From: Haberlea rhodopensis
Taxonomy: Eukaryota; Streptophyta; Magnoliopsida; Lamiales; Gesneriaceae
Reading direction: 5' to 3'
Assembly (NCBI GenBank): GCA_907163345.1
Contig: CAJQUN010000007.1
Coordinates: 5,160,582-5,224,581 of the forward strand
DNA length: 64,000 bases
The notes below the pieces were generated by a model. The model was not told the DNA's origin. It was given only the letters and a program-made list of their open reading frames with translations, and ran no database searches. Both the position numbers and the translations under genes were made by a program. Shown piece after piece: positions 33,480 through 45,740 of the stretch; within the stretch, counting starts at the first letter, position 1, and every line of letters starts with the position of its first letter.

Positions 33480-34888
33480 TGGGAAAAGTGCATTTTATGG
33501 ACACAATGGGGTTTGCCTTAATAATTATCACCATCTCATACTCGATAATGAGTTAAAATATAAAGTTTTATTAACTACAAAATTCTTTCTCCATGCTAAA
33601 AAAACAGTATAATTATAGCTAATTATTTTTAGTCTCCGAAAATTTCAATATAATATATATATATATTTTTTTAAATTTTAAAAATATTATGAAATTAAAT
33701 ATATTCACAATGTTTAAATATGTAATATATTAATAAAAAAATCCCATTGTAAACCAAATATATAATGACAAATATTGTTTTCATATTTTGAAATCCAGAT
33801 GTTTTATACTTAATTGTATTAAAAATAACACTTATTTTTTTAAAATAATAGTAAAACATATTTTATCATACTATGTAAATTTATTAAAAAAATGCTCAAT
33901 TGTTTTGTTTATATATATAATTCTAAAAATATAACAAAATAAAATTATTAATTTTATGGACTTAAATTTCCACACCTATCTTTTCATAAATATTTTAATG
34001 TAATTCTTTGACTAGTAAAACTTTAAAAAAATCAAAAAATTAAATCAAGAAATATAAAATTAATTGTGAGGACTAATTTCGTAACATTTTAAAAAATTTA
34101 CGGACCAAAATTGTTAAATAGAAATATTTAGGGACCCAAAGTATTAAATGGTAACGTATAGTGACTAAAAGCGTATTTTTTCCGAAAGATTTGATTTGAA
34201 TATAAACATTTGTCCCTCAAAAAATATAAACATTTGGTATTGATCCTCGATTACGATTCACTTTGTCAATAAAATTCGAATGAGACGTGCTAAGACGAAG
34301 ATAAGTTAGGAAAAATATCTATAGCCATTTCATGCACAAGAGAAAAATAACACCACTTTCAAATAATAATATGCTTGTTAATTTATTGAACAAATAAAAT
34401 ATTTAGCCCCATGTGAAACCCCAAAAACACATAACTTCCTATATAAAATTAACCATCTTTAAAAACATTACGTTTAAAATTTAGTCATAAACTCTCTCTA
34501 AATTGGGCAAATGTGCCTGATTTTTTTTAAAAAAACACCCGGTTTAAAAATACCTTTAATTTAACATAGGGATTTGATAAATGCACTTTCCCAAAAAAGT
34601 TATATTGAATGATAATTATTAATGGTATAATTTTAAAAAATGTTAAAATAACAATATAGCTATACCAATTCGATCGATATGCTATACCAAGGGACATGAA
34701 ACAGAAATAGAAATTGCTAAATTTCAATAATTTTTTCTTTAATTTTTTGGTGGTAATAAATTAAGTCCTTGAAATGAGAGGAAATCTTATTTTTAAAAAT
34801 AAAAATAAAAATAAAAGGCTGCGGCCGGTGGCATGATGGATAACAATAGCATATTGGTGAAGCATTAGCACATGCCTTGGTCATTACA
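33480..34888. other. AT-rich intergenic DNA with TE-like remnants
   Basis: No gene seen. Around 34070-34180 phrases such as GGACCAAAATTGTT and GGGACCCAAAGT resemble the ends of old nonautonomous DNA transposons. The rest is low complexity. Confidence 0.4.
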
Positions 34889-34901
34889 ACTAGCATTGTT
34901 T

Positions 34902-35021
34902 TTTTTATCGATGTGGGGATACGGATTTTTAAAGTTTTTGGGACACTGGCTTGACTCGAACTTGAATCATCCTAAAATAGGCATTAGCCTTATCATACGG
35001 TTAAGATCGGAGGCTCATATC
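34902..35021 (-). mobile_element. tRNA-derived SINE, 120 bp, with target duplication
   Basis: ACTAGCATTGTTT flanks it at 34889-34901 and 35022-35034. On the - strand it has TTAACCGTATGATAAGGC (box A-like), AAGTTCGAGTCAAGCC (box B-like) and a 3' end rich in A and T. Third SINE in 9 kb, all - strand. Confidence 0.78.
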
Positions 35022-35034
35022 ACTAGCATTGTTT

Positions 35035-36202
35035 GTCTGGCTAGTTTGATGTTATCTTGTTTTTATGGCCATCATCGTCGTTGATTTGTAATATTTCACA
35101 TCAGTTGAAAATCATTAACGAGTGCTACCGCACTCGTGTGGTGGGGGGTAGAAACAAATTTCCCGATGGATACTTAATTATTACTGCACAGTCTCCACTA
35201 ATTTTATAAATTATTTGTATATATAAATTGATTTAATTTATAATTAAACTAAATTATTGTAGATTGTTTGTCTTCGTACAAGACCATGTGTATGCCTCAC
35301 TTGGGCGTGACTTCTTTATTGGTTAGGTGAAGTGCGGACAAGATGGCCTCACAAATAATAAATCAGACATTCACATATTATTTTTCTAGGTCCATCTGAG
35401 AAAATTTCTCACATTTCATGATTAAATATTTATTTCCTTTCTACTATTTGGGATAAAAGTATTTTAATCGATTTTTAGATATACCAAAACGTCCCTCGAC
35501 TTATTATAATTTTAGATGTTTTTGGCATCGATACTGATTCTTCGACGAAAGACCTAGTGACAATTTACCACCATGTGGTATCAATAATATATATTTTGCC
35601 CCTTGTGATTTGTAAATATGTATTTTACCCAATGGTATCACGTAAGGAGTGTTTTGCACCTATAATTAGTTATTTTCACAAATCACATGAGATAAATTGC
35701 ATGTTTTCAATCCATAATAAGTAAACTGTCTATTTGTCAAACTATTGTGGATAAACTGTCTATTTTCAAACTATATGATTAATCCATTTATTTGAAAAAT
35801 CATAGAAGATTCGTTGTCAATAAATCCCGTTGAAACTTATCAGAAAAGGACACTTGCAATGCACGTACCCAATTGGCCCCCGGAATTAGGTAATTCTTTG
35901 AAGAGGATTATTATTTTTTCGTCTTTATTGATTGTACTAAAACATGCTTATTGTTTAGTATTCCGTTAAAATTGGGTACTTCTTTGGACATTATAATTAT
36001 ATTTCTGCATCCGTATTGTTTGGTACCAAAACCATTTCGGAACCTATTGTTTGGAACCAAAATCGTCATGATCCCTCTTCCATTAGTTGTTCACAATGAA
36101 TTAAAGTCGGAGACCAAAATCGTCCAAAATATTTGATAAGTGCAATTTTGCAATTAGATCTTCTATACATTTTATGTGGATTTATGCTGGTTATCGATCA
36201 GA
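35035..36202. other. Intergenic DNA, no gene seen
   Basis: 35500-35850 contains repeat-like sequence (ATTTTACCCAATGGTATCAC, CACATGAGATAAATTGCATG) with no definable ends. A short inverted motif GAGTGCTACCGCACTC lies near 35120. Confidence 0.4.
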
Positions 36203-36207
36203 TCCGT
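36203..36207 (+). repeat. Target site duplication of the sirevirus (left copy)
   Basis: TCCGT, repeated at 46932-46936 on the other side of the element. Confidence 0.92.
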
Positions 36208-37397
36208 TGTTAGGATCGATCCGGAGTGTTTAGAGGGGGAGTGAATGAACACTCCTTCTAAAATTTAATCACTTGTGATTTCTTTCGGATTAGTGAAGAA
36301 ATCTGTTTCTTAATCAACTCTTTTATAGAACAGACCACTGAATGTATAAGTGCGGAACGGTCTGATCTTATATTTGTAAGAGCGGCTCGATGGCTTGAAT
36401 GAAAGAACAAGTGCAGAAAGACAAGAACACAGAAAATGTTTCTGGAAGTTCGAAGGTGGTGTAATCCTTCTACGTCTCCCCTTCTTCCAATTAAGGAAGG
36501 TTTATACTAGAAGACTTTGATTTATACAATCCTGTTGTACAAACCCGATTCAGTCTGGATTTACCCCACTACCAGTCTGAAACTCCTAGTCACTCGATCT
36601 GTTCAGACACTCTCTGTCTGACAGTTACAAATTGTTTCTCACTTCTGTTTTTCAATACAGACTACACAAGATGCGCACAGTGATCCTAAATGATCAAATA
36701 TTACAAAGTAATCGTGCTTAAGAATAATTTCAGCTCGAGAGCTTCTGAGCTTGTAAGCTTGTGCTGATTTGCTTTCTTGTGCGTTTTTCGATTGACAGTC
36801 TCTCGTGTCCTTGTATATCTATGTCTCTGTATTGTTGTTGCATCCTTTTATAGTTGTATGTACCAACGACATTATTTCCCTTAATGTGCAACTCTTGACT
36901 CTGCTTATTCTCTGAGTAAGCTACAGTCTTCTTCTTCAGGATACTTGCCGTTCTGGTTCATGCTTTCGGCGACTGTCAGGTAAGCTCTTCTTTGTCTTCT
37001 TACCTTTTATGGCAATCTTCAGTCTTTGGTCCTTTGTACCATTAATTACGACATTAAATGCTACAATAAATAGCCGTTAATGATTCGGACTGAAGAGCCA
37101 ATCTTTATACATCCTTGACTGCTCTGATCTGATAAAGATTGAGATCGATCTGAAGCTTCGATCTAGTCAGTCTGATATCCATCGATCCGGTCTGATATGT
37201 GATATGTCTTATCAGCTTGTTCTGTTTTGAGCTATCGATCTGTCAGTCTGATTACCCTCGATCCGATCTGATATGCTTTGTCATCTTATCAGCTTGATCT
37301 GTTTTGGACGATCGATCTGGTCAGTCTGATTTCTCTCGATCCGGTCTGATATGTTTTGTCATCTTTAAAATCTCATCGATAAGGTTCGGAACTAACA
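36208..37397 (-). repeat. 3' LTR of the sirevirus element, 1190 bp
   Basis: Carries a TATA box (TATAAAAGG, complement of 36844-36852). Many short words such as GATCGATC, GATCCGGTCTGAT and CAGTCTGAT recur at 37140-37360. Confidence 0.93.
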
Positions 37398-37412
37398 AAT
37401 TCCCCTTTTTTG
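37398..37412 (-). other. Polypurine tract of the sirevirus element
   Basis: On the - strand AAAAAAGGGGAATT lies directly before the LTR start TGTTAG, preceded by TTTTGTCATCATC, the usual sirevirus context. Confidence 0.85.
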
Positions 37413-37657
37413 ATGATGACAAAACCTAGCTTCCAAGTCTTTTTAACCAGTCTGATAAGAACTCTGAAGCGTATACTTTCGGATCGATTACTTATTCTTG
37501 TTCAAAATAAATGAACATATTTAAGTTGGATCGATTAAGTCTTTTATTATTAAGCCTTTTAGTTTAGTTCAAAATAAATGAACAAGGACTTAACAAAGAA
37601 AGATTTTCTTTATTGATCAACAGTCTTGCATACAGACAGTCTGAATATATAAACAAT

Positions 37658-40110
37658 CTATTTTCTTGAAGACTGAGACTGATGCGGCTTGAAGTCTTTT
37701 TTCTTTTCCCCCTTTTTGTCAGCAGCAATCTCTTGGAGAAAATCTACAACTTGTGCTAGCTGAGCGCTGATAGCGTCAAGACGAGTATCTTGAGCGCGAA
37801 GGGAGTTGGCGACGGATGCTCTGACTTCAGTGGCCAGCTCGATCTGCTCTTTTCTCAGGCTGTTCTTATAAGTGGCTTGCTGAGAGAACAAATCGTTCAG
37901 TCCTCGTTGAAGGCTGCCGATACTGGCTGTCATCTTCTCTTTGAATGAATCAAAGTCCAAAGCTTTAAGCCTCTGACCTTGATGAACTTCGAGAACACGT
38001 TGAGAGAGTGACATGCAGTTGTCAGATAGGTGCTGAAGAGTCCTTGCCAGAAATGGAGGTGCATCAGATTGTCGGCTTGGAGAGTGATCTGATGACGACA
38101 AAGCATGATCATCTTCTTCAGCAATCGGCATAAGTGAAGATACAACAGCTTGGTGACTTTCGGACCAGATCAAGGTGACCAGATCCGAAGAAAATGCTTG
38201 TAAGAAAGCCATATCTTCATCTGATTGGACTTGAGGAGTGCTGGGTCTGGAAGGCTCCTCAAGTTGTAGAGCTGCAACAACAGTGGATACCACCAGATCC
38301 GGATCGACGAACTCTGGTGCGCCAACTGTTGCAAGTTCTGTGGTTGGACTGATGTGAACGTGGGAGTCTGACGATCCCAATGGAATAGATGTTGTTGGAG
38401 AGTCCAACAAAACATTCAGGGGTTCATCTTCTGTAGCAGACGGATCATTAGGCAATGGCTGCTCCGCTGTCTGATCTGCTACTATGTCTGCAGTCTGATC
38501 TGCTTCGCGATCTGCAGTCTGTTCTGCTGCTCGAGAGGGAATAACCTCAATGAAAGGTTCTGCCAGAGTCTTGCTGGCAGAGGGATGATCCGGGCTGGTT
38601 GCTGGAGTGGATATGCTGATTTTCTGTCTTTGAAATCGGACAGCTAACTGGAGAGCATGAATATCCATCTCTAATTGAGCAATAACAGCCCCATCATCTC
38701 TGGCAGTTGGAACATTCGAATCGAAGTTCGCTTTCTTAGCAGTTAAGAGCAGAGTCGCCAGTCTGAATCTTTGATTGGCCTTGAATAGCTCTTTGCGCTG
38801 CACAGCAATCCGAACATCATCGGTCTATGTCCCCTTCAGAACTTCTTCTTCCATTTTCTGAAGGCGTTTGAGTTTGCTGAAGAACATCTCAATGTGGTTG
38901 ATCGTTCTGTATTCGACGTACTCATCAAAAACCACAATGAGCTCCTTCACTTTCTCTTCAACGTCCTCCATAGCAATATCAATTGCTGTCTGTGCTGCAG
39001 TTTGGGCTTAGAGGCAAGTGGTTCGGAGAGAATGGTTTTGCCCTTGCCGGTGGAGGGAGGGGACTTGATCCCGGATTGGGTATAGTCTCCCAACTCAGTG
39101 ATAACAATCCCTTTCACCACGGGAATGGCAGAGGGGACTCGGATGGTTACATTTGGTGCAGTGGTTGAAGTGGTTGAGATTTGGGTTGTAGGTTGGGGTG
39201 CAGGGGTGGCTTTTGTTGGAGGCAATATGGGTAAGGCTTTTGGTTTGGTAATCTGGGTTCTTGGCTTCTTGGGAAGAGGCTTGGCTGGTGGCGAGGGAGC
39301 AGACTGAGTTTCTTCAGAGTCAGTCTGGATGGTTAACTTTCGCTTGACTCGTGGTTTGCGAGCAGCATCCTGGGCTTCTCCCTCCTCAATCTTGACAGCC
39401 ACCAGATCGGTGGGAGTAGGTGGAGCACTCTTGGACTTCAGCAGTGCTAGTCCTTTGGAGTTGAGAATCTTGAAGGGACTCAGAGCAGACTGCTTCCCTA
39501 GCTCAATGTCCAAAGTTTCTAGGAGCTTGCTGAGAGGAACAGCAAAGCAGACGGCCTGTTTGGAGGCGATCACTGTTTCCATCAGAACTCCAAAAAGAAT
39601 CACGGACCAGTTCATCTTCTGTCTGGAAACAATAGCAGCCATGGCCCTGAACTTCTCGGCAGTGACGGCGTCAAAACTCCTAGCTTTGCCCAATAATGGC
39701 TTGCCCACAATTTCGCATAGCACCTGGAAATGAAATAGCATTTCCTTCTTTTTGAATGAGGGCTGCAGGCGATGGCCAAAAATAGAAATCTTCCCCTGAA
39801 GAGCTGTGAGAGAGGGAATCTGCCCAAACTCAGTCAGTCCGGAGTTGGGTAGACCAAAGGTCTTGGCCAGCGTCATCGGCGAGATTTCAAAAGTTTTGCC
39901 CTTGACAGATGTGGAGATGAATGACTTCTGGGATATGACATTGGCAAACAGTTCACGAATCTCCGACTCGTAAACCACTGTGCCACACTCCAAAAAGTTT
40001 CTCAATCCAGACGATTCCAAAGCTCGGAAAATGGAAACCATCTCTGAATTTTCAGCCCTGTAAATGTCATTGAACTCAACGGAGAGAGAGTTGTGAGTTA
40101 TGGTAGCCAT
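37658..40110 (-). pseudogene. Extra 3' reading frame of the sirevirus, broken in two
   Basis: ATG at 40110 opens a frame to 38947; a second frame runs on to 37658. One frameshift near 39010 and one in-frame TAG near 38826 separate them, so a single frame of roughly 800 codons was probably intact before. The first part has a folded-looking domain (about residues 1-230) and a Pro/Thr/Lys-rich stretch (about 230-350). The second begins with a charged, helix-prone region and is rich in Ala, Ser and Gln. Sireviruses often carry such a frame between pol and the 3' LTR, called envelope-like in the literature; I see no signal peptide and no clear membrane segment, so the function is unknown. Confidence 0.7.
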
Positions 40111-40518
40111 TGGAGTAAAATGGAAAAAGTATACGAAAAGTTTTGAGGGAAGATGAGAGAGTTAGAGAGCAGACAGGCGGTAAATGGTAAAAAGTGAATG
40201 AAAATGAAATGTTCAGCCCGCTAAATAAGAGAGAGAAGACACGTGTCTTTATCTCGAAGACTGATAAATAAATAATTCAAAATAAACGGTCAGTATAAAA
40301 GAAAGATAAGGTGGTTAAAATGCAATCAGTCCGGGCTGTTTTTTGTTTTAAATAAATACAAAATAAAAGATTTATTGTCCAGACAGATCATAGGATAACA
40401 TCAGATTGACATAGATCGGTCTGAAAGTTTGGACCGGTCTGTGTCTTTCTAAACATTGTATTATCGATCTGTGCCAACAAAATTCTTTAAGCGCGAGAAG
40501 AAGAGAACATCTAAACTA

Positions 40519-43500
40519 TCAAGATAAGTCAATTAATCCAAGAATTTGACGGAAATAATTAAACTTAGCCTCAGGGAGCGGTTTGGTGAAGATGTCTGCT
40601 GCTTGCTGCTCTGTTGAGATGTGCTCGATCCGAATCTCCTTTTTGCCAACATGATCTCGAATAAAATGATGTCTTATATCAATATGCTTTGTTCGAGAGT
40701 GCAGAACTGGATTATATGTTATAGCGATTGCACTTGTGTTGTCGCAAAATATCGGAGAGTCAACAGCTTGGATGCCATAGTCTTTGAGCTGGTGTTGAAT
40801 CCAGAGCATTTGAGCGCAACAGCTTCCAGCGGCAAGATATTCTGCTTCAGCTGTAGATGTGGCAATTGATGTTTGCTTCTTACTGAACCAAGAGATCAAT
40901 CTTTCACCTAGAAATTGACATGTTCCACTGGTGCTTTTACGATCAATCTTACAGCCAGCGTACTCTGCGTCTGAATATCCGATCAAGCTGAAGTTAGAAT
41001 CTTTGGAGTACCAAAGACCAACGTTCTGAGATCCTTTCAAGTATTTCAGAATACGCTTAGCAGCAATAAAATGTGATTGCTTTGGTTCTGACTGAAATCT
41101 GGCGCACATACAGACTGAGAACATAATATCAGGCCGACTCGCTGTAAGATATAAGAGCGATCTGATTAGTCCTCTATACATAGTTACTTCGATTGTCGTT
41201 CCCCCTGCGTCTTTGTCTAACTTGATTGTAGGACTCATTGGAGTGGATGCAGTTGAGCATGTTTCCATTCCGAATCTCTTAAGCAGCTCTTTGGTATACT
41301 TGGTTTGGTTGATGAAAATTCCATTGCTGAGCTGTTTGACTTGGAGACCCAAAAAGAATGAGAGTTCTGCCATCATGCTCATCTCAAACTGTCCCTGCAT
41401 CAACTTAGAAAATTTCTCGCATAATTTGGGGTTAGTTGACCCAAAGATTATATCATCAACATAAATCTGAACCAACAGGGTATGTTCCCCCTTAATAAAT
41501 TTAAAGAGAGTTTTATCTACTGAGCCGATCTGAAAGTCATGGTTCAGCAGAAGTTGAGATAGAGTGTCATACCAGGCCCTTGGTGCTTGTTTCAGATCAT
41601 ATACTGCTTTATTCAGTAGATATACATGATTAGAGAATGAGTGGTTCTGAAATCCAGGAGGTTGCTCAATGTAAACTTCCTCCTGAAGCTTACCATTAAG
41701 AGAGGCGCTCTTGACGTCCATCTGATATACCTTAAAGTCTTTAAAGGCAGCATATGCAAGAAAGATTCTGATTGCTTCAAGTCTGGCGACTGGTGCAAAA
41801 GATTCATCGAAGTCAATTCCTTCTTCTTGTCGGAATCCTTGTGCCACCAGTCTGGCCTTGTTTCTAACCACAGTTCCATCTGCTTCCAGCTTGTTTCTGA
41901 AAACCCATCTGGTTCCAATAACAGGCAGATCGCTTGGTCTGGGGTTAGACTCCAAACTTGATTTTGTTCGAATTGATTAAGCTCTTCTTGCATGTCCTTA
42001 ATCCAGTTGAAATCAGTCAGAGCTTCATCGGTCTTCTTAGGTTCCAGAGTTGAGATGAAGGCAGCATGAGTGAACTCATCCATCATCTGTCCTCTGGTTC
42101 TAATCGGTGCAGAGGGACTTCCAATCACTAGATTAGGTGGATGCCTCTTAGTCCATCGATAGCTTGACTCTGGATTGTCTGGTCCAGCCGGATGAGTAGT
42201 AGTAGCGGTATGATCAGCATCTGCTTTGATATGAGAGTTTGGATCATCCGGATCGGCTCGATCTGAAGAAGCTTCATTGCCTTGATCCGATCTGGCTGGT
42301 ACTTCAGGTTCTGGTGGGTTGTCTCTTGACCTGTTAGCTACAATCTCATCATCACTGTTAGCTTCGAGATGGATGTTTTCCATCTGATTTTGAATTGATT
42401 CTTTGTTACCCTCAACACACAAAGATTCATCAAAAACTACATGAACTGATTCTTCTACAGTTAAGGTTCGATTATTAAAAACTCGATAAGCTTTGCTAGT
42501 TGATGAATATCCTAAGAATATTCCATTATCTGACTTAGCTTCAAATGCTGTAAGATGATTCTTACCATTGTTGTGAACGAAGCATTTACAGCCAAATACA
42601 TGAAGGTGAGAAATAGACGGTCTGTTACCAGTCCATATTTCATATGGATTGAGATTCAGCTTCTTATTAATCATAGACCGATTTTGAGTGTAGCATGCAG
42701 TATTTACAGCTTCTGCCCAGAACTTTTGTGAGATTCCAGAATCAGCAAGCATTGTTCTTGCTGCTTCTTTGAGCGTTCTGTTTCTTCGTTCTGCAACTCC
42801 ATTCTGTTGAGGAGTTCGAGCGGCTGAGAACTCATGCTTAATTCCATGATCTTCTAGAAAGGATTCAAGATTCTGATTTGAAAACTCAGTGCCTTTGTCA
42901 CTTCGAATCCTGTCTATGCTGGATGATTTCTCGTTCTGAGTGCGTTTCAGCAGCTTGATCAACTTCGGACCGGTCTGATTTTTACTGCTAAAAAATATAG
43001 TCCATGTAAAGCGTGAGTAATCATCAATAACAACAAGAGTATACCGCATTCCCCCTAAACTTGTTATTGGTATAGGACCAAACAAGTCCATATGCAATAA
43101 TTCTAAACAACGGGAGGAGGATTTGGCATTCTTGTTTTTGAAGGATGATCTGATCTGTTTGCCCATTTGGCAAGCTTCGCAGATCTTATCCTTAGCAAAG
43201 TCGATCTTGGGCAGACCGATAACTAAATCATGTTTACACAGGCTAGAAAATAGTCTTAAAATTGATATGATTCAAGCGTTTATGCCATAGCCAGTGTTTA
43301 TTATCATTGTTAGCGATGAAGCAAGTAGGATTATCAGGTTGAGCATGATTCCAGTTAATCTTATATGTATTTCCATTCCAGATTCCTACAAGCATGGTTA
43401 TACCGTCTGATGATTTAACAGTGCAAGTGTGTTTGTGAAATTCTACAGCATAACCATTATCACAAAGTTGACTTATACTAATCAGATTATAGCACAGATT

Positions 43501-43732
43501 TTCAACTAACAGCACATCATTGATAATAATGTTACCATGGACAATCTTACCCTTGCCCACGGTCTTACCCTTCGAATTATCTCCGAAAATGATCTTGGGT
43601 CCAGTACACTCTGCGACTTCAGACAGCAGCTCGATGTTTCCAGTCATGTGACGAGAACACCCGCTGTCCAAGTACCAGTCTGATGCAAGTTTCTTCGGTA
43701 CCTGTCATCAAACATATTTATTGTTGGTACCC
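40519..43732 (-). pseudogene. Pol region of the sirevirus: protease, integrase, RT, RNase H
   Basis: Protease motif LDSGCSRHMTG is at about 43640-43675. The pre-integrase HKRLNHINFKTI is followed by a frameshift near 43250. Integrase has HMDLFGP, IRSDKGTEF and NGVAERRNRTLKEAA, with its catalytic D, D and E present, down to about 41950. A second frameshift near 41945 separates the RT frame, which has DVKSASLNG, QIYVDDIIFGS (YVDD) and an RNase H part with STAEAEY and RTKHIDIRHHF, ending with TAG at 40519-40521. Domain order is copia. The two frameshifts prevent a full polyprotein. Confidence 0.92.
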
Positions 43733-43736
43733 AATC

Positions 43737-45691
43737 CTATTTGGGTCCAGAATGGATTAGCCCTTTGGGAACCCACACCTGTATCAGCTTTAGTGGCTTG
43801 TGTGTGTGTGGTGTGCTGTGAGCTGGTCTGTTTCGATGTTGTGTGTGATACTGTGTGCGATATGGAACCCTTTGATTCTCATGAGGTAGTCTATATCTTC
43901 GTTGAACTGGTTTTGAATTATAGTAATTGTATTGTCTTCCTTGCCTTCGATCTTGCACCCTTAGATTTGGTCTGAAGACGCAAAGCTTGCTGGTGCCTTT
44001 TCTTTGGCTTGGTTGACATACCCAATTCCTTTTCTCAAACCTTGATTCACGAACGAGACTCCCGTTTGAATCGTAGGTGCTTCAGTCTCATATACTGTGC
44101 TGGATTTAACAAATGTCATTTGTTTGATTTTGTTCTTTACCAGCAACAGTTCAGATTCATCTTTGGTGGATTCTTTGGTGTCAAAGCCTATGCCGGTGAA
44201 ATCACCAACGTTTCTTTGTACATCTTGTAATTCTTCCAAAGATGTTCTGGATTTTGTCCATGTCTTGAATATATGAGAAAGCTTAGCATTTTGTGTGCTA
44301 ATTCTCTTATTTTCTTCATGGAGCTGATCATAGGAGATTTTCAGCTTATTCAGCTCGATCTGGAGATTGTTGCACTCACCCTGCTCAGAGCAGCTTGGTT
44401 TGTTGTGCTCATCCATTTGATCACTGACTTTAGCTTTATTCTTCTCAAATGATTCAGCTAAGATCCTATAATCATTAGCCAAGTCTTGCAGTGCGGACAT
44501 GAGCTCTTCACGTGTAAATTCATTTTTGAGTCAAAGTCAAATACCTCGTCTGTCTGACTCATCTATTCATCTGCCATTAGACATTGAATATCTTCTTCGC
44601 TTTCGCTGGAAGAATATTCGGAGCTTTCTGAATCGGAGTCAGTCTGAGCCCACTTGCTATTTCCTTCTTCAGCTACTAGGACCTTTTGAGACTTTCCATG
44701 ATTTTTGCGATCTTTGTAGTGCTTCTTTTTCCTGTCATCGCGATGCTTCTCCTTCCGTTCTTCTTTCTTCGGTCTGGTGCAATCTGCAATGAAATGTCCG
44801 GTCTTACCACAATTGTAGCAAGCCTGATCATTAACAGCATCGTCCTTTCTTGGCTTATAATGATGAGGAGGGTTTAAAGTTCCTCTTATTTTTAGACATG
44901 AATTTACCAAATTTCTTGATAAATAATGACATAGCATCATTACTTATCTGTTCAATAGATCGATCTGATGTGGAGGCGATCTGGTCTGGAATAGCTGCCA
45001 GTGCTTTGTTTGGTTGAGAGATGAATGGCTCCGCTTCACCTCTGCTTATCAGTTCGAACTCATATGCTTTAAGATCTGCGAACAGATCATGAAGTTCAAC
45101 CTTGTTCAGATCTTTGGACTCCCTCATTGCAATGGTCTTAACATCCCATTCTTTAGGAAGGGCTCTCATAACTTTCAGAGCGATCTCTCTGTTTGAGTAT
45201 TCTTTGCCCAGACCATTCAGTTCATTAATGATGCTAGTGACTCTTTCATCAAACTCGTTTAGAGTTTCTCCACTCTTCATCTTTATGCTCTCAAATCTTT
45301 GAAGAGCAACAGTCAGCTTGTTTTCTTTGGTCTGGTCGTTGCCTTCACATAGCTGTGCTATCTTCTCCCAAATTTCTTTGGAAGTAGAGCACATTTTGAT
45401 TTTGCTGAACATGTTCTTGTCCAATGTCTTGAACAAGATGTCTTTGGCAACGTTGTCGAGATTTGCTTTCTTTCTTTCCTCATTCGTCCAGAGGGATCTG
45501 TCATTCTATACCATTTGTGGTTCACCACCAGTAATGGCGACTGCTGTATTGACTTTCAGAATCTTTATTGGTCCATCAGTGATGACGAACCACATATCGT
45601 CGTCCTGAGCTGCCAGATGAGCTTGCATTCTGATTCTCCAGTCATCATAGTCTTCTTTTGAGAACATATGAATTTTGTTGAATGATGCCAT
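43737..45691 (-). pseudogene. Gag region of the sirevirus
   Basis: ATG at 45691 (MASFNKIHMF) opens gag. TAG at 45506-45508 interrupts it in frame. The UBN2-type gag domain continues to about 44860 (SKEIWEKIAQLCEG, GETLNEFDERVTSIINEL). A frameshift near 44870 precedes the zinc knuckle CYNCGKTGHFIADC (about 44820) and a Lys/Glu/Ser-rich tail. A further frame change near 44520 leads to a coiled-coil-like stretch (44500-43961) and an Arg/Tyr/Gln-rich segment before protease. The coiled coil after the knuckle fits sirevirus gag. Confidence 0.85.
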
Positions 45692-45727
45692 CAGCTCAAG
45701 TGTCTTTGTGCTGATTAAGATGACCTG

Positions 45728-45739
45728 CTCTGATACCAC
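45728..45739 (-). other. Primer-binding site of the sirevirus element
   Basis: The reverse complement reads TGGTATCAGAGC next to the 5' LTR end, complementary to initiator tRNA-Met. Only about 37 bases separate it from the gag ATG. Confidence 0.88.
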
Positions 45740-45740
45740 T

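Noticed and set aside
37658..38803. Separate 381-codon gene in the sirevirus
   Set aside because: Starts with GTG; the codons upstream stay open past one stop and continue the 40110 frame, so it is the 3' half of one broken frame.
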